A stretch of DNA of 64,000 bases. Origin: Caprella mutica. Lineage: Eukaryota > Arthropoda > Malacostraca > Amphipoda > Caprellidae. The DNA is taken from assembly GCA_947561585.1 (NCBI GenBank), contig CANNZV010001594.1, positions 1-64,000 of the forward strand, read 5' to 3'. The notes under the pieces are model-generated. The model ran no database searches. It was not told the DNA's origin and worked only from the letters and a program-made list of their open reading frames with translations. Positions 36,236 to 48,689 of this stretch are shown one piece after another. Position 1 is the stretch's first letter; each line of letters begins with the position of its first letter. The position numbers and the translations under genes were made by a program.

Positions 36236-36791
36236 ATTTCGAGTAATTAATATTCTCTACCGATTTTCTGTCGTTTAATTTAGGAAAACCTTCTTGTTTA
36301 CACTGTATAGTTTCATACCAAAATGTACGTATCCTTTCATCCTAACGCCATTCCGCTGAATAGATTCCTCTGACATTATTTGATGAGTCTTTGACTAAAT
36401 GGATTGTAGAGGAAAAGTCCTTCTCCACATACATCCCAATCCGAGTTTAGGAGGACACCGACCGTATGTATTTCTGAGCAGTCTTGAGTTGGCTCCTTAA
36501 AAGTTCTAATGTCGCTAACTTTTTGGCTGTCTCACAAGTATTTCCATGGGGCTGGGGAGACCTGAAGAAATTCGCTTACAACCATTACGATATGTCGGTG
36601 TCGAAAAGAATGAAGCGGAGATTTTCTGAAATGAAGTCGCACATTTTAATGCACTCTTTGTTCTTTAGTTTAACTTAGCGATTAAAGTACAGTTGGGCGT
36701 ATTTTAATTGCAAAGTTATAATGTAAATAAGTTGAGAGAAAATGTGTTGTGGAATCATTCTTCACCTTTCTTCCGAAGCTAGTATTTGCTA

Positions 36792-36941
36792 GGGTAAATT
36801 ACGAATTATCGGTCAGTTTCGTATACTCGGTCATACATAAGAAAAAACTAAATTATAATTGTTCTTCTAATTTTAGTTGGTATCCATGATACCTGCAGGT
36901 ATCATGGATACGAAACTGACCGATAATTCGTAATCTATCCT
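36792..36941. mobile_element. Family A hairpin MITE, right arm shortened
   Basis: Left end GGGTAAATTACGAATTAT, perfect core at about 36876-36911, then directly CTGACCGATAATTCGTAA. The part of the right arm between core and end is deleted. TA flanks both sides. Confidence 0.8.
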
Positions 36942-37103
36942 ATATAAACTCCATTTTGAAAAATTACGCCCATCTGCAACCCTCATTATTCAAGGGAAAA
37001 ATATTCTTCTTAGATGCATGAAAAAGCTGCACAAAGCTTCTGGCTAATTATGTCAATATAGTGATATATTAAACAGCACCGTCTGTCCGCCCGGCCGTTC
37101 GCA

Positions 37104-37112
37104 GCGCCACCT
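37104..37112 (-). promoter_or_regulatory. CTCF-like core motif
   Basis: The complement reads AGGTGGCGC, in a locally GC-rich patch (37080-37140). Confidence 0.2.
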
Positions 37113-37360
37113 GTTACCGCTGATCAATATTAGGGGGAGCGACGAACTTCTGATGTTGTCCACATTTTGTCTTCCTGTTTTCTGAAAGCTTTTCAATAGA
37201 GTTTAACTTGTTTTTACGGTCGCTCATTTTCGAATTTTTGCTCTCATGCCTTCCTTCAGGGAACTTTCAAACTGATGATGGCAAGATAGTTTTTCATTTA
37301 GGTACTATTTTTCGGGGGGATATTGTTGTCAAATTACCCTAGAGAGGCAGGCAAATTAGA

Positions 37361-37372
37361 GGGGGGGGGGGG
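37361..37372. repeat. G12 homopolymer
   Basis: Twelve consecutive G, unusual for this AT-rich sequence; also a likely site of sequencing length error. Confidence 0.9.
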
Positions 37373-38707
37373 TCTTTTGAAGTTTTGCTCCTATATCTGA
37401 TGAGCATGCGATGAATTTGTTGTAAACAACAACAGAGTGGATCTATTGATGGCTTCTATTATTGGTACAGACATAACGGGAATATTCCTGAAATTGAATT
37501 CTTTGATTCAATCTCTTACTGATATGATTTTACATTCTGACAGTACTTTTAGAAAATGGAGGCCACTACCATTGGCAATGGTTGGAGCCATTATCGTAGA
37601 GCAGAGAAGCATATCTTTTGTTTTTTAATATTTTTCTAAATAATGATAATTGTGTTTTTTTTTAATTATTTAATGAAGGTCTGCTTCTTCTGGCAGGGGG
37701 CCTTATAAAAAATCTTACCTATTTGTTCGATGTTACTTGATGCCAACAGTAGAATAGTTTCAAAATGTTCTCATTTTATTGTTTGATGAAAGTAAATATT
37801 ATAACTGTACACTCTGAAATCTTTCCCTGTCCCTTTCTTTTGCTTAATTATGACCATCCCTCTCCCTCGGTGTAAAGTAACTAACGCTGTAACTCTCCAT
37901 GATATCAGAAATTGGCACTCTTGCAGCAGTATGCAGTATATTGCTGTTATTCTATCCCAGGCACTAGCATCCATGCATGTACCGACCTTCCGGTCTTCCA
38001 ATAAGCAATTAATAGTCCACGTGGAAAGTTGCGGGCGGAACAGTCAACAGGTTTCATTAAAATGGTTTGGCGATCATTCCATATGAATTAATGATTCCTT
38101 TCACGCTCTCCAGTTTAATAGCTCCAATAACTCCTGGCTCAATTTTGATCATGGATGCTAAATACCATCACTCTACATATTCGCAATTTCTCCTCCACTT
38201 TTGGAATTCAATAATCTAAATTCCGAGAGATAGAACCGAATTGTATGCTGAGCCTCTGTGAGATCAAGAATTTGTTTCTGATCGCCGTCGTAAATTCCCC
38301 TGGCGAATGATTCATAGAAAGTGTCTGTCGATAGTTTCCAATTGACTTCCAATAAACTATGGCCTCCGTGCTTTGATTCATGTTACCATTTTATCACTCA
38401 CTTTCATAAAATGGATAAATTTATGACTAATAAAAGTAATTGGTTCTACTCTAAATTTAGATTTATTATCCTTGATATTTTACCTTCTACGGAGATAATG
38501 TAAAATTACGAAATTTGTTGGGATAAAATACGGCTTTCTTTTATGAAAATAATTCTTCTTTCTAGATTATATTCCTGTAATTTATATATTGAATAAGAAA
38601 ATGGATATTCATATATCTTTTTATATACTCTACATTTATTTTCGTAAGATTTAGTTATTTATTAGCTGTTCATAAAATTTGTTACATAGATCTTTAAATT
38701 ATGAGAT

Positions 38708-38915
38708 AGGGTAAATTACGAATTATCGGTCAGTTTCACATCTTAAGGCATATAAGAAAAAACGATATTATAATTGTTATTTTATTTTAATTTTAATTGG
38801 TATCCATGATACCTCCAGGTATCATGGATACCAAAAAATAAAATAACAATTATAATATCGTTTTTTCTTATATGCCCAAAGACGTGAAACTGACCGATAA
38901 TTCGTAATTTATCCT
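38708..38915. mobile_element. Family A hairpin MITE next to exon B
   Basis: A complete copy: arms starting GGGTAAATTACGAATTAT, core GGTATCCATGATACCTC and its complement, right end CCGATAATTCGTAATTTA. Its right end lies about 64 bases before the exon B acceptor at 38979. TA flanks it. Confidence 0.85.
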
Positions 38916-38979
38916 AGTTTGAAATAATTCGGTTATTTCCAATAAATGTTTACTAATATTCCATTTTCCTCTTTCACAG

Positions 38980-41898
38980 CCGAGTGCCATGAATAATTCT
39001 CTGGAACTGAGGGATGGATCGGAGGTGGAGATAAGTAGATTGTTTCCGAAATGTCGACCACGTAGTACACCCAATTCTCCTAGCAACCCACCAACAACTC
39101 CTATACCTACTCGTGGGATACTAACTTCTTCGCAATCGATCTCCTACCAATTATCTAATGCCACTTTGCATTCTGCTCTCGATTATTCATTTGAGCAAAA
39201 TACAAACCCTGTGATCAACGCAGCACTCAACAAATCTTCCCATCAAAATCCGAATACGATTACTTACTCTGCCAATAGCTACCCCATCAACAGCTATTCG
39301 AACATTCCGCTAATATCAACGAGCACTCTGTCATACGATTCATCCAATTTCACACCTAATGACACAGCACATCAAACCATTGCGAATAACATAAAGAGTA
39401 TCAACTCGTCTCTACTTTCTCATCAAAACCGGAATTTCAATCGTGTTCCTGTATCTGACGATAACGATAATTACGAATCCACCGCCGTGATTGTCGAAGA
39501 TTCAACACCCATGCAAGAATCCATAAGCAGTAACTCCAGTGGAAGCAACAGCAGCAGTAGAATGTCTGTAGACACTGCTTCTTCCAACTGTTCGCCTGCC
39601 GCTGGTGGAGGGGTCATTCAAACAACAATGGGCACGACCATCAACAACCAAGGAGATGTCTCTGTTGTCAGTGGCTATCAAGAGACAGATAACAGTAGGA
39701 CATCCATTCTAGACTCGTCATATGAGGATATGCCCGCTCCTCATTCTCGACGAGAATTCAAGCTGAGAGATTCTCGAATTGAAGTAGCTGGTGGTAGAGA
39801 AGTGTATAGTCAGAGTCGTAGTCGAATGCACCGTCATAGAAATAATATGATTTCTTCTCACCATGGATCGCTACTCAATAATCAACCAAATAATAAGCAG
39901 CATCACCAGCAGCTTGTACAAATGCAGCAGCAGTACAAGAAAATTTCCTCCCAGGTTCCTAAGAACTCTAAAGGAAGAATTGACAGTCAACAACCATTGC
40001 CGATGGATGCTTCAAGTGCTAGTAGTAGCTGTAGTAGAACTAGTCGCGAGAGTGGAATTCCTCCCGATTCTCCAGTTGTGTATGAAGCAAGGTTCGCTGG
40101 ATCTTCGGAAGTTGTGTTTGACGACATCGGTGAATGGAATGGAGAGCTCACTGTGCATGGGATGGACGACCAAACAAATGCTTCTTCCACACCTACATCT
40201 GGCCCTGACTCCGAATCACCAGATTTATCTCCCTCGAGGATAACCAAAATAGGAAATGTGCCTATTGCTGATTATGAAGGATCTCCTCGAAGATATGGAC
40301 CTAGATCTGGCAATGTGCGCCATAGTCCTCGTCGTGGACATTCCTTAAGACCCAGACCAGGATTTCCTCGTAGAGTGTCTTCGGTCCCTCAGGGTGAAAA
40401 TAAGTATTCTGATAAGAGAGATATAAAGGACTATGACGAAAAGACGTATTCAAATAAAAGCTCTGATGTCATGCGAAGCGTCAATTATAATGGATCTGAA
40501 TTGGAGACCAACAATTCTACAGTTGCACCAGTAATTTCTATATCTACTTTGACTTCTGTCTATGGGTCTCCCACAATTGACGTCTCTACTAACTTAACGA
40601 CATCTGCACCAACATCCGCAGAAAACGAGACGCCTGCAGTGGACCCTGAACTTGTGTATGACTACGAGGTTTCCGAAACACAAAAGGTACTTCAGGAATT
40701 TTTCCACGATAATAGTGTTTCTCATCCACCTCCACCACACACATTTTATGATTTAGAATATCATTTGAAACGCCACCATGGCAATAGTTATGTAGGTCAG
40801 CGACTAGCAGAGGAATATGGTTATGGTGATAGTGGTCTTAAAGAACCAGTCCAGAAGCAATTAAACAATGATTTTATCGGTGACAAAAATGATACCTTAA
40901 ATATAAATGAAAATGTGGCTAGTAACTTGAAGGAACCAGAGAGAGGTGCGGAAGAATTTAAAATTGACGATTCTGATCGTGATAATAAATCAATAAATAT
41001 TGAGGTAAGGAGTGAGATGTCTTCGTTGATGCACCATTGTACTTCTCAATATAATCATGAGCTAAATCGAAAGTTTTTCAATAGCTTGCACTTAACTAGT
41101 AGAGCAGAATCCACTTCATTCATATACTCGCCGACTCATGTTCACTCCTGTCCTTCCCCACCTCAACTGGTACCATGTCGCTGCCACTTAACTTGTGAAT
41201 CTGTCTCACTATCTACATCAAATTCATGTAGTAACTCTATTGTAAGTTTGCCAGTAAATTTAGAGAGCAGTTGTTATCAGTCAGTAAGTCAAAAGGGAGG
41301 TCCTGTTGAATGTGAATTTGTACCAATCGAAGGAAATAATTCTCTCACTCTAACATTCGATTCATTAGATGACGATCTGCTAGGTTTGAATAATGAACAT
41401 AATAAGGACACTATTAATGATGATTTCTATTCAAATATTAGTATAAGCGAGAAGCAGATAAGTGATGCATTGATGCTCAATGAATTTATGCCTAAGGATG
41501 TGAAAGACACTGTTACATTGAGTTCTGATACTGATGAAGTCGTAATTGAAGATGATTTAGTCGATATTGACGATGATGACGGTGTCGAAGAAGAATTGAA
41601 AGTTTCGCTCAATCCTGAAGAAGATGAAGACGAAGATAGGGCTGGACTAGCTTCTGCTCATAATATTGAAGAGATAGGCAATCTGCTTGATCTCTCAAAT
41701 GAAGAATGCCACTTGCTCGAGAAATCGGAAGCCAATGATAAGCTATCAGTGGTTCTTATCAAGACGGAAACACTGATTGATAAGAATGAAGAGCACCGTT
41801 GTGAGATGGAAGAAAAGTTAAATAAAGGAGTGGGACACTGTCTGATGAATCCTTCTTCAGGACTTCGAAAATCTTCTTGCTTGGAAGCGTGTATCGAA
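38980..41898 (+). CDS. Exon B, 2919-nt main coding exon
   Basis: It opens after CTCTTTCACAG and closes before GTGAGTCA, phase 0 at both ends (973 codons). Counting from the ATG at 38989, the product starts Pro/Ser/Thr/Asn-rich, then has a Gln/His patch (about 303-319) and an Arg/Pro-rich basic patch (about 433-463). Two compact motifs look structured: YDYEVSETQKVLQEFF at about 557-572 and NSYVGQRLAEEYGYG at about 599-613. A Cys-rich Ser/Pro segment comes next, then an Asp/Glu run at about 849-883. The ATG at 38989 has three in-frame codons upstream in the same exon, so it need not be the true start. Without splicing, the frame runs 27 more codons to a stop at 41977-41979. No named domain was recognised. 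Confidence 0.9.
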
Positions 41899-42055
41899 GT
41901 GAGTCACCGGACTTTTGGTGCTCCTGTGAGATCCTGTCATTTATTATGTGTCATCCAAATAAATCCTTTTAGAGTATGAAGGTGGGAGATTGCATCAACA
42001 CTCCTTCTACCATCTCAAAGTGTACTTTGCCTGATTTGGTGTTTTGATCCTCAAG

Positions 42056-42061
42056 AATAAA
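42056..42061 (+). terminator. AATAAA hexamer in the intron after exon B
   Basis: An AATAAA lies about 77 bases after the stop met by reading through the exon B donor, with a GTGG-containing stretch just downstream. It could end a short intronic-polyadenylation isoform. AT-rich DNA gives many chance hexamers, so support is weak. Confidence 0.2.
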
Positions 42062-43589
42062 CTCCGAGGTGGAATGTCATCATTAAACATATCCAAATCT
42101 ATTGGACACGATTGCTGCCTGCTCAATCTTTTCATAACTTAGATCTATTCAGCCATTTGTGACTAGACTTTTTATCTCTGTAATACAATAGTTATTAGCT
42201 ACAATATTATTGGGAGGAGTGAGAGTCTCAATCATGTTACTTAGTTATATATATATATATATGCAATATATATATTAGCGTTCACTATCTCTCTTGCATA
42301 TCTTATTCGATTATTCTTCTCACTGTAGTTAGATCTGAACTGTTGCGCCTTTTTTTCAGCGCACACCAAATAGATTTAGATTTTTTCAAATATTAGTCCA
42401 TGAATATGTTTTTATATTCCATCATATTTGTCCCCTGTACTAATCAGCACGGATATACTACATAGTTCAAACGATATTTATTATTATTTGCATTGTTGAA
42501 GTTTTGTTTCTGTGGTGATTACTGTAGTTTCCAAAGCATGTTGTCCTATTCTAAATCCTATTTTATGTTTTCAGTAATTTGATCTCCCGTATCACTTCTA
42601 GTAATTAGAACTCAGTGTAAAACTTATGTGTCTGCCTTGTCGTAATTTGAAACAATTCCCTTCCTCAAATATCAATGCTAATTATTTACATTATCTCCAT
42701 TGTTTAATTATCTAGATCAACAAATAAGTAGGCTGGTTACATTCAGTTTCCTTGAAATTTGATTATAGTTTAATTTACGTTTACTGTTTTTATTTGTCCG
42801 GTCATTCAATAGGTCTTTAAAAGTCAATGAAGTTAGCGAATTAATTGAATCTGATGTTAGAAGACCTATTTTCAATTTCTTATCTTTTGATTTTTGAAGT
42901 AAGCCGAAATGATTAATTACTTTAATTGAAATATATTATAGGATAAATTTTGTTTGACAGCGATTGCATACATTGCCTATTTTGATGGTAGAATTTTATA
43001 CGGTCTCGCTGTTTGAAGTTTCCTTGGAGTACCTACCATCTCAGAATAGCCATTCTTTGAAACTCTTCTTATTTATTTAGAAGATTCTTCAGACTCTTGC
43101 CAAGTCAATGTTGCGAAAAATGGTGAAGCTCAGACGCAAATTAAATACCGAATGGTGGGCTCTTCAAAACTTCTAGAAAATGTTTGATGCGAAAACTTGT
43201 AGCTTCTGATATTTCCTTACTAAATTAACTACCGGTTGCTCTGACTTTCCAGGATATGTTCTCTAGATCATTTTGTTTGCTTAGGGGCTATGTAAAGCTT
43301 ACATAATTCAGAGCTACTTTATCCTTTGTTTGCTTCGTAATGAATTCACAGGATCTTTGCTTAATAGGAGAATCTTATGCTTTTTATTGGTATTCGAACT
43401 ATTATTTTATATCTTTGATTTACTTATTCTTTGGTGCTTCTATTTTGTTTATCTAGATTCTGACGGGTTTATTTGCTTACGAATTTTAGCAATCATTTGC
43501 TTAACTTTTAGTATTTGCTTTATTTACTATTTCAGTTTTCACAAAAATTAAATAAAACAACATAACATAACTTTATATAATTAGTAGTA
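42062..43589. other. Intron B-C, no feature beyond an AT run
   Basis: An (AT)n run lies at about 42248-42260. The open frame at 43330-43551 is hydrophobic and AT-driven; I do not call it a gene. Confidence 0.5.
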
Positions 43590-43780
43590 GGGTAAGTTAC
43601 GAATTATCGGTCAGTTACACATCTTCGGTCATATAAAAAAAACGATATAATGATAATAATTAAATTTATTTTAATTTTAATCGGTATCCATGATTCCTGC
43701 AATTATATATTTTAATCTGTATCGTTTTTTTCTTATATGACCGAAGATGTGGAACTGACCGATAATTCGTACCTTCCCTA
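43590..43780. mobile_element. Family A hairpin MITE, core half lost
   Basis: Ends GGGTAAGTTACGAATTAT and CCGATAATTCGTACCTTCCC with TA on each side. Only the left half of the core (GGTATCCATGATTCCTGCA) remains. Confidence 0.8.
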
Positions 43781-43911
43781 ATATAAATTTTAATTCATTT
43801 CACTACAACTAATAGCATATTATATTTCTCTAAAATAGGAAATAGCGTCGTTCTTCTTATTAAGAATGTTTATTTTTCTCTGCGAGACTCTAATGTTTAT
43901 CACTCTGGCAG

Positions 43912-44071
43912 AACTCGCGTAATTTCACGCTGTCTCCCGACTCCACATCGTGCGATAGTGGAGAGGTGGAGAGCTCCGAGTTCAGCGGGGGAGAGGGGGA
44001 AGGCTCCATCCATTCATCACGTGGGGGTTTGGGCAATGCCATGCCAGTGCTTGAGGATGGATTGTCTTCAG
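43912..44071 (+). CDS. Exon C of the large gene
   Basis: Acceptor CACTCTGGCAG and donor GTGAGATT bound 160 nt, entering in phase 0 and leaving in phase 1. It encodes an acidic Ser/Gly-rich stretch beginning NSRNFTLSPDSTSCDSGEVE and followed by a Gly/Glu run. The SP and SxE-rich composition suggests phosphorylation sites (inference). It has no ATG near its start and was placed by phase: the frame runs directly from exon B and into exon D. A family A hairpin MITE ends about 130 bases upstream. Confidence 0.85.
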
Positions 44072-44570
44072 GTGAGATTTGTGGAATATGTAATTTATTC
44101 CTTTTGTTTTTAATGGAAATATAGTGTCTTTTTAAACAAAAAAAAATTTATAGTAACACTCAAATTATTTGAAATAAAATCACAAAAAATTGTAAATTCG
44201 GAATAATTTATTTATAATTATATTCAAAATTATTTGAGGTAAAACCAAAATAAAATTTGTATATTATTTCAAATGATTTCGAAAGTAATTCTAAACTACT
44301 TCAATTTTCAATTTTAATTTAATTTCTTATGAACTCTAAATTTATAATCATATTTAAAATTATTTGAGATAAAATTAAAAAGAAAAATTGAATATTACTT
44401 CAAATGATTTCGAACGTAATTCTCAAATAATTCAGTTCATTTTGTTTTATTTCTTATGATTATGCAGTTATAGGTATTCCATTAACATAACGTTTGCATT
44501 GTGGAACAAAGCATACGATTCCACTGAACCATATTTTTGAAAACTGTAGGACAAACTCTTTTATCCTACC

Positions 44571-44972
44571 TGTTTTTGGTTATTTTCCCCCGTTATTCGT
44601 TATTTTTCCACTGTTATTCGTTATTTTTCCACTGTTATTTGTTATTCTTCCCCGTTATTCGTTATTTTTCCACTGTTATTCGTTATTTTTCTCCCGTTAT
44701 TCGTTATTCTTCCCCGTTATTCGTTATTTTTCCACTGTTATTCGTTATTTTTCCCCCGTTATTCGTTATTTTTCCACTGTTATTCGTTATTTTTCCCCCG
44801 TTATTCGTTATTTTTCCACTGTTATTCGTTATTTTTCCACTGTTATTCGTTATTTTTCCACTGTTATTCGTTATTTTCCCCCTGTTATTCGTTATTTTTC
44901 CACTGTTATTCGTTATTTTTCGACTGTTATTCGTTATTTTTCCCCGTTATTCGTTATTTTTCCACTGTTATT
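44571..44972. repeat. 21-bp minisatellite, about 19 copies
   Basis: GTTATTCGTTATTTTTCCAC plus T, with CCCC variants; the open frames across it are repeat-encoded. Confidence 0.93.
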
Positions 44973-45424
44973 CTTAATCAAGCAGAATTACCTTCATTGC
45001 ATTATTAATAACTGCTCAATAATATCTCAAATCAGTAGAAACTTCACTAGAAGTTTTTGAACGTTCTTCTGTTTATGGTGATAAATATATGTGAGAAGCA
45101 TTGTAAATCCCTATCCCCAATATTTCATATTCCAATTATATATTATACAGATAAAGCTTAGCTATTCATAAAGATTTAGTTATATATATCCCCAATATTT
45201 CATATTCCAATTACATATTACCTATATAGATAAAGCTTAGCTATTCATAATGATTTAGTTATGATGAAGCTGCAACTTGTGCATACCTCCGTATTGTTAT
45301 CACAAACTTCTGAGTAGAAGTTGAGCTTACGTTACGCGGATGCTATTCTAAACTTTAGGCTGGCATCCACATCTGCTCCACGCAACGAACTACCATCTGC
45401 CTAAAGTCTTTTATAGGTTCTCTA

Positions 45425-45635
45425 AGTCCATCCTGTACTAGCAGATTAAGCGCCACGTTTTTACCGCTCATTTTACGCCTCTTCAATTAATAACGGTTAA
45501 ATGAATGGGATGTAAATTTGCAGTCTATACTAGCGTTTCTACCGTCTATCATTCATTTACCCGTGATTAATTGAAGAGGCGTAAACTAAGCGGAGAAAAC
45601 GAGACGATTTCTTTTGCTAGTATAGAATGGGCCTA
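45425..45635. mobile_element. Foldback MITE with TACTAGCA ends
   Basis: TACTAGCAGATTAAGCGCC, then TTTACGCCTCTTCAATTAAT, is inverted against ATTAATTGAAGAGGCGTAAA and TTTTGCTAGTATAGAATGG. The centre is itself a small inverted pair (TTAAATGAATG / CATTCATTTA). Confidence 0.75.
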
Positions 45636-45639
45636 ACTC

Positions 45640-46085
45640 TAGGAGATAGGGAAGAAGATAGGTTCTCTACCTCTATAAGATAGAGAAAAATAGATAGATT
45701 CCGTATTCTCTGAAATGTTGGGAAAAACACTAGGTTCCCTTTCTTTGAAAGATATAGAAAAGCTAGGTTCCCTTTCTCCAAAAGATGTGGAAAAAACTAG
45801 GTTTCCTTTCTCAAAAAGTTATGGGAAAGAAAAACTAGGTTCCCTTTCTCAAAAGTATTTACGGAAAAACTAGGTTCCCTTTCTCCAAAAAATATGAGAA
45901 AAACTAGGTTCCCTTTTTCTTAAATATATGGAAAAAACTAGGTTCCCTTTCTCTAAAATATATGGAAAAAACTATGTTCCCTTTATCTTAAATATAAGTG
46001 AAAAAACTAGGTTCCGTAATCTGTATTCTCTAAAAGATAGGGGAAAGAGATAGGTTCTCTATCTCAAAAAAGATAATGGCTATCA
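45640..46085. repeat. Degenerate 35-45-bp array, about 10 copies
   Basis: AAACTAGGTTCCCTTTCTC with a variable A/T-rich spacer (AAAGATATGGAA and the like). Confidence 0.8.
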
Positions 46086-46543
46086 CAGGGGGTTCCATTT
46101 CCCTCTTTATAAACGTACTCTAAAGATCTAGTTACGAATATTTGGTATGAGTTGTAAGGCCTGTACGTAATCATGGCACTAAACTGCTCAAGAATGTCCA
46201 GATTTTTATCGTTATGTTTAAAGTTTGACAGCGAGTTATATTTAATGCATTAGATAACTTTGTATATGAGAGAAGATTCTCTTGTTGAGGAAAGATGGCT
46301 TCTTTCGGTTATTTTAACGTGGAATAAATTCATATTTTATCGTTTATAGGTTCACGAATAGAAGAATAATTTACGTAAGACAACGATTCGTTAAAGTGTA
46401 TTATTCTGATCCAACTAAATATTTTTAGTTTTTCCTATTTCGTTTCTGAAATATTAACATTTTAAATATATAGAAGAAAAACCATTTAATTTTATTTGAA
46501 TAATTCATAATTGCTGTTTACTTACGATCTCTTCCATTTTCAG

Positions 46544-47950
46544 GTGACGAAAGCGACACCGGAGAGAGCGCTCCTCCTGTCGCGAAATATCCCTCCCAAA
46601 TCGATTCCTACTACCATTACCAAGTGCAGCAGCGCATTCAGCAACAGCAGAAGCAGATGGTGATACCAGATGACCCTTCTCTGGTAGAGGAAGCCAAGGA
46701 GCAGCCATCGGAGCCTCCACAGCTGACTCTGTTGCAACAACAAATGAACGAGAAACTTAAAGAGCAGCAGCAGATCATTCAGCAGGTTCAGGCTGAAGCC
46801 AAACTGCATCATCAGAAGATGAGACTGCAGGAGCAGCAAGAGAGGCTGCAGCAAGAGAAAATGAAGCAGGAATTGAGGCAGAAGGAACTGGAAGAGCAGG
46901 CGCGGCAAGATGAGCAAGCTATGGAGGATAGCACACTTGGTGGTAAAATGGCGAACATTTATTCTAAACCCATCAGCCAAGCAAGTATGCAAGTAGAGAA
47001 CACACAGCTTCCTCTAACTATCGCTGAAATGACATCTGACAGGCGCAATGAAAGTGTTTCTGATCAGCAGAAAAGACTGCTGGAAATTCAGCAGCAGCAT
47101 CAGTCAAATTTGATGCTTTTGGAAGAACAAAAACAGCAACATCAGCAGCTCCAACAACACCAGCAAAATCAGCAGCAACGCGTCATGCAGCATCAGATAG
47201 ATCAAAATATTTATTATCACCAGCCTCAAAACAATGTGGCTCATACCAATTCCTTTGTAAGTGATGATAATTCTTTGAGCATACCAACAAAGCCTCGAAG
47301 AAATTCTGGGTATCTCGATACGCTCAAGGAGGACGACCATCTTCCCGACGAAAATGGAAACAGTCCAGAAGAGGAATCTAACTCCCACCACAACTGGTAT
47401 AACGGTAAAGATTCTTCAAGATTGCAGAAGGAACAAGCTCAGAATCACTACCAACAGCAAAGAGGAAGATCTTTCGAGGATAAACTATGCAGAGGGGAAC
47501 TACCCTACAATTCTCCAGCGCGAATAAACAAGTATGATTTTATTCCCGGCACTGTCAACGGCAGCCACACCGATGTTCCAGATTCTGGTCAGAGGATGTT
47601 AGACTGTTCGAGTGAAGCGATGAGTAGCAACAACTATAACGCTAGTTTGATCACTAGTACGACCGTTCCTTTGAGCTCACCAATTGCTACCAGCTCTCCA
47701 CATATTCTACCGTCATCCTTAGCGAACGGCTCCTGTGAGATCTCGCCCCACACTAGCTTTGAGCAGAGAAACTCTACTTCTCACATGAATGTACCTATGT
47801 ACTCTGGAAGTAACATGCAGCAACTACATCATGTTGATTCTTATAACCATCAGCAGTCTTCTGAGCACACCATGAATAACCATCATCTCCATCATTCTCT
47901 CATCGACTACCAGAATATCTCCGGACAACAGAATCAGACTATTCCAAACG
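46544..47950 (+). CDS. Exon D, Gln-rich coiled-coil exon
   Basis: It is bounded by CCATTTTCAG and GTAATCTA, 1407 nt, phase 1 at both ends. It opens DESDTGESAPPVAKYPSQID, then a Gln block, then about 70 residues of uninterrupted Gln/Glu/Lys/Arg/Leu heptad-like sequence (about 46723-46935) that should form a long alpha-helical coiled coil. A second Gln/His block follows (about 47060-47220), with a basic phosphosite-like patch (TKPRRNSGYLDTLKED) and a Ser/Asn/His-rich tail. CAG codons are abundant, with CAA mixed in. Reading past the donor meets TAG at 47983-47985. Coiled coil and poly-Gln suggest self-association or scaffolding (inference). Confidence 0.9.
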
Positions 47951-47973
47951 GTAATCTATCTAGATTCGTAATT

Positions 47974-48012
47974 AGGGTAAAGTAGGTAAATTGCGGCACA
48001 CTAACTAACTTA
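47974..48012 (+). repeat. Dispersed repeat GGTAAATTGCGGCACA
   Basis: GGGTAAAGTAGGTAAATTGC, then GGCACACTAACTAACTT, starts 24 bases after the exon D donor. It is the second copy of the block at 9783-9822. Confidence 0.5.
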
Positions 48013-48283
48013 GGCTTCAAACCACAGAGTCGCTAATATATATCATATTTTCAGGACCCTCTTAAAATCAATAAATTATAATCTATATTTTGGTTCTATT
48101 GATAGGAATAATTTTAAAATAAAGTCAGTCAAATTTCACTGTATAGTAATTTACTTATGATAGCCTAGTAAAATTCTCATCTGATAATAGCTAAAATTTA
48201 CAAAACTTCAACAGCTAAACTTAAACTTTCATAATTAGTTAAATTTGCTCTAAGATAAGTATTATAACTACATTTTCTTTCAG

Positions 48284-48454
48284 GTGACGTGAAATCGCTC
48301 TCATCGTCTACACTGAACCTCATGAAGAAGCAAATCACGGAAATCGAGCGCGAGATTGCGATGCGCAAACCAGACGCGTCGCAACGCTACCCCCACGAAG
48401 ACGAAAATGGAGCGGGCAACAACCAGTTGGATTTGCAGCTTCTTGATCCTCTCA
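48284..48454 (+). CDS. Exon E, short helical exon
   Basis: Acceptor TTTTCTTTCAG and donor GTAAGCTC enclose 171 nt, phase 1 at both ends. The product contains SLSSSTLNLMKKQITEIERE, an amphipathic-looking helix that continues the coiled-coil character of exon D, followed by a polar acidic segment ending near LDLQLLDPL. Its length is a multiple of three with matching phases, so it can be skipped without breaking the frame. The Leu/Ile spacing suggests a conserved protein-binding helix, but I could not name a family. Confidence 0.85.
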
Positions 48455-48689
48455 GTAAGCTCTTTTGCCTTATTATCTGGGTTACAAAAATAATTATCAT
48501 TTCGTATATACAAAGAACAACTGCCATTATTTTTTTCTACCATTTTTCTAAAATTCTACAAAAAAATTATCTAATTTTTTATGGAAGCTGAAATTTAATC
48601 ATTTATTTAAATATGTTTTGTTTAGATTATATATCACATCTGAAAATCTCTTCCAATGATCAGGCCATTGAATTTAACTTCTGTTTCAG

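Larger units (their letters stand above)
36945..38707. other. Unassigned intron before exon B
   Basis: It contains the GC patch at 37080-37140, the G12 run and short overlapping open frames at 37771-38086 on both strands that match no family I know. A GGTCTGCTTCTTCTGGC block at about 37677 resembles one at about 27770. Confidence 0.4.

Noticed and set aside
39863..40247. Alternative plus and minus frames inside exon B
   Set aside because: Shadows of the main exon frame, which continues correctly across both splice junctions.
42248..42260. TATATA run as a promoter TATA box
   Set aside because: It is an AT microsatellite in an intron with no initiator or downstream first exon.
44494..45060. 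188- and 146-codon Phe/Val/Ile-rich frames
   Set aside because: Caused by the 21-bp array; flanking parts are not open or conserved.
46540..46992. Leu-rich 150-codon minus frame resembling a membrane protein
   Set aside because: It is the antisense of CAG/GAG-rich coiled-coil codons of exon D; Leu and Gln are complementary artefacts.
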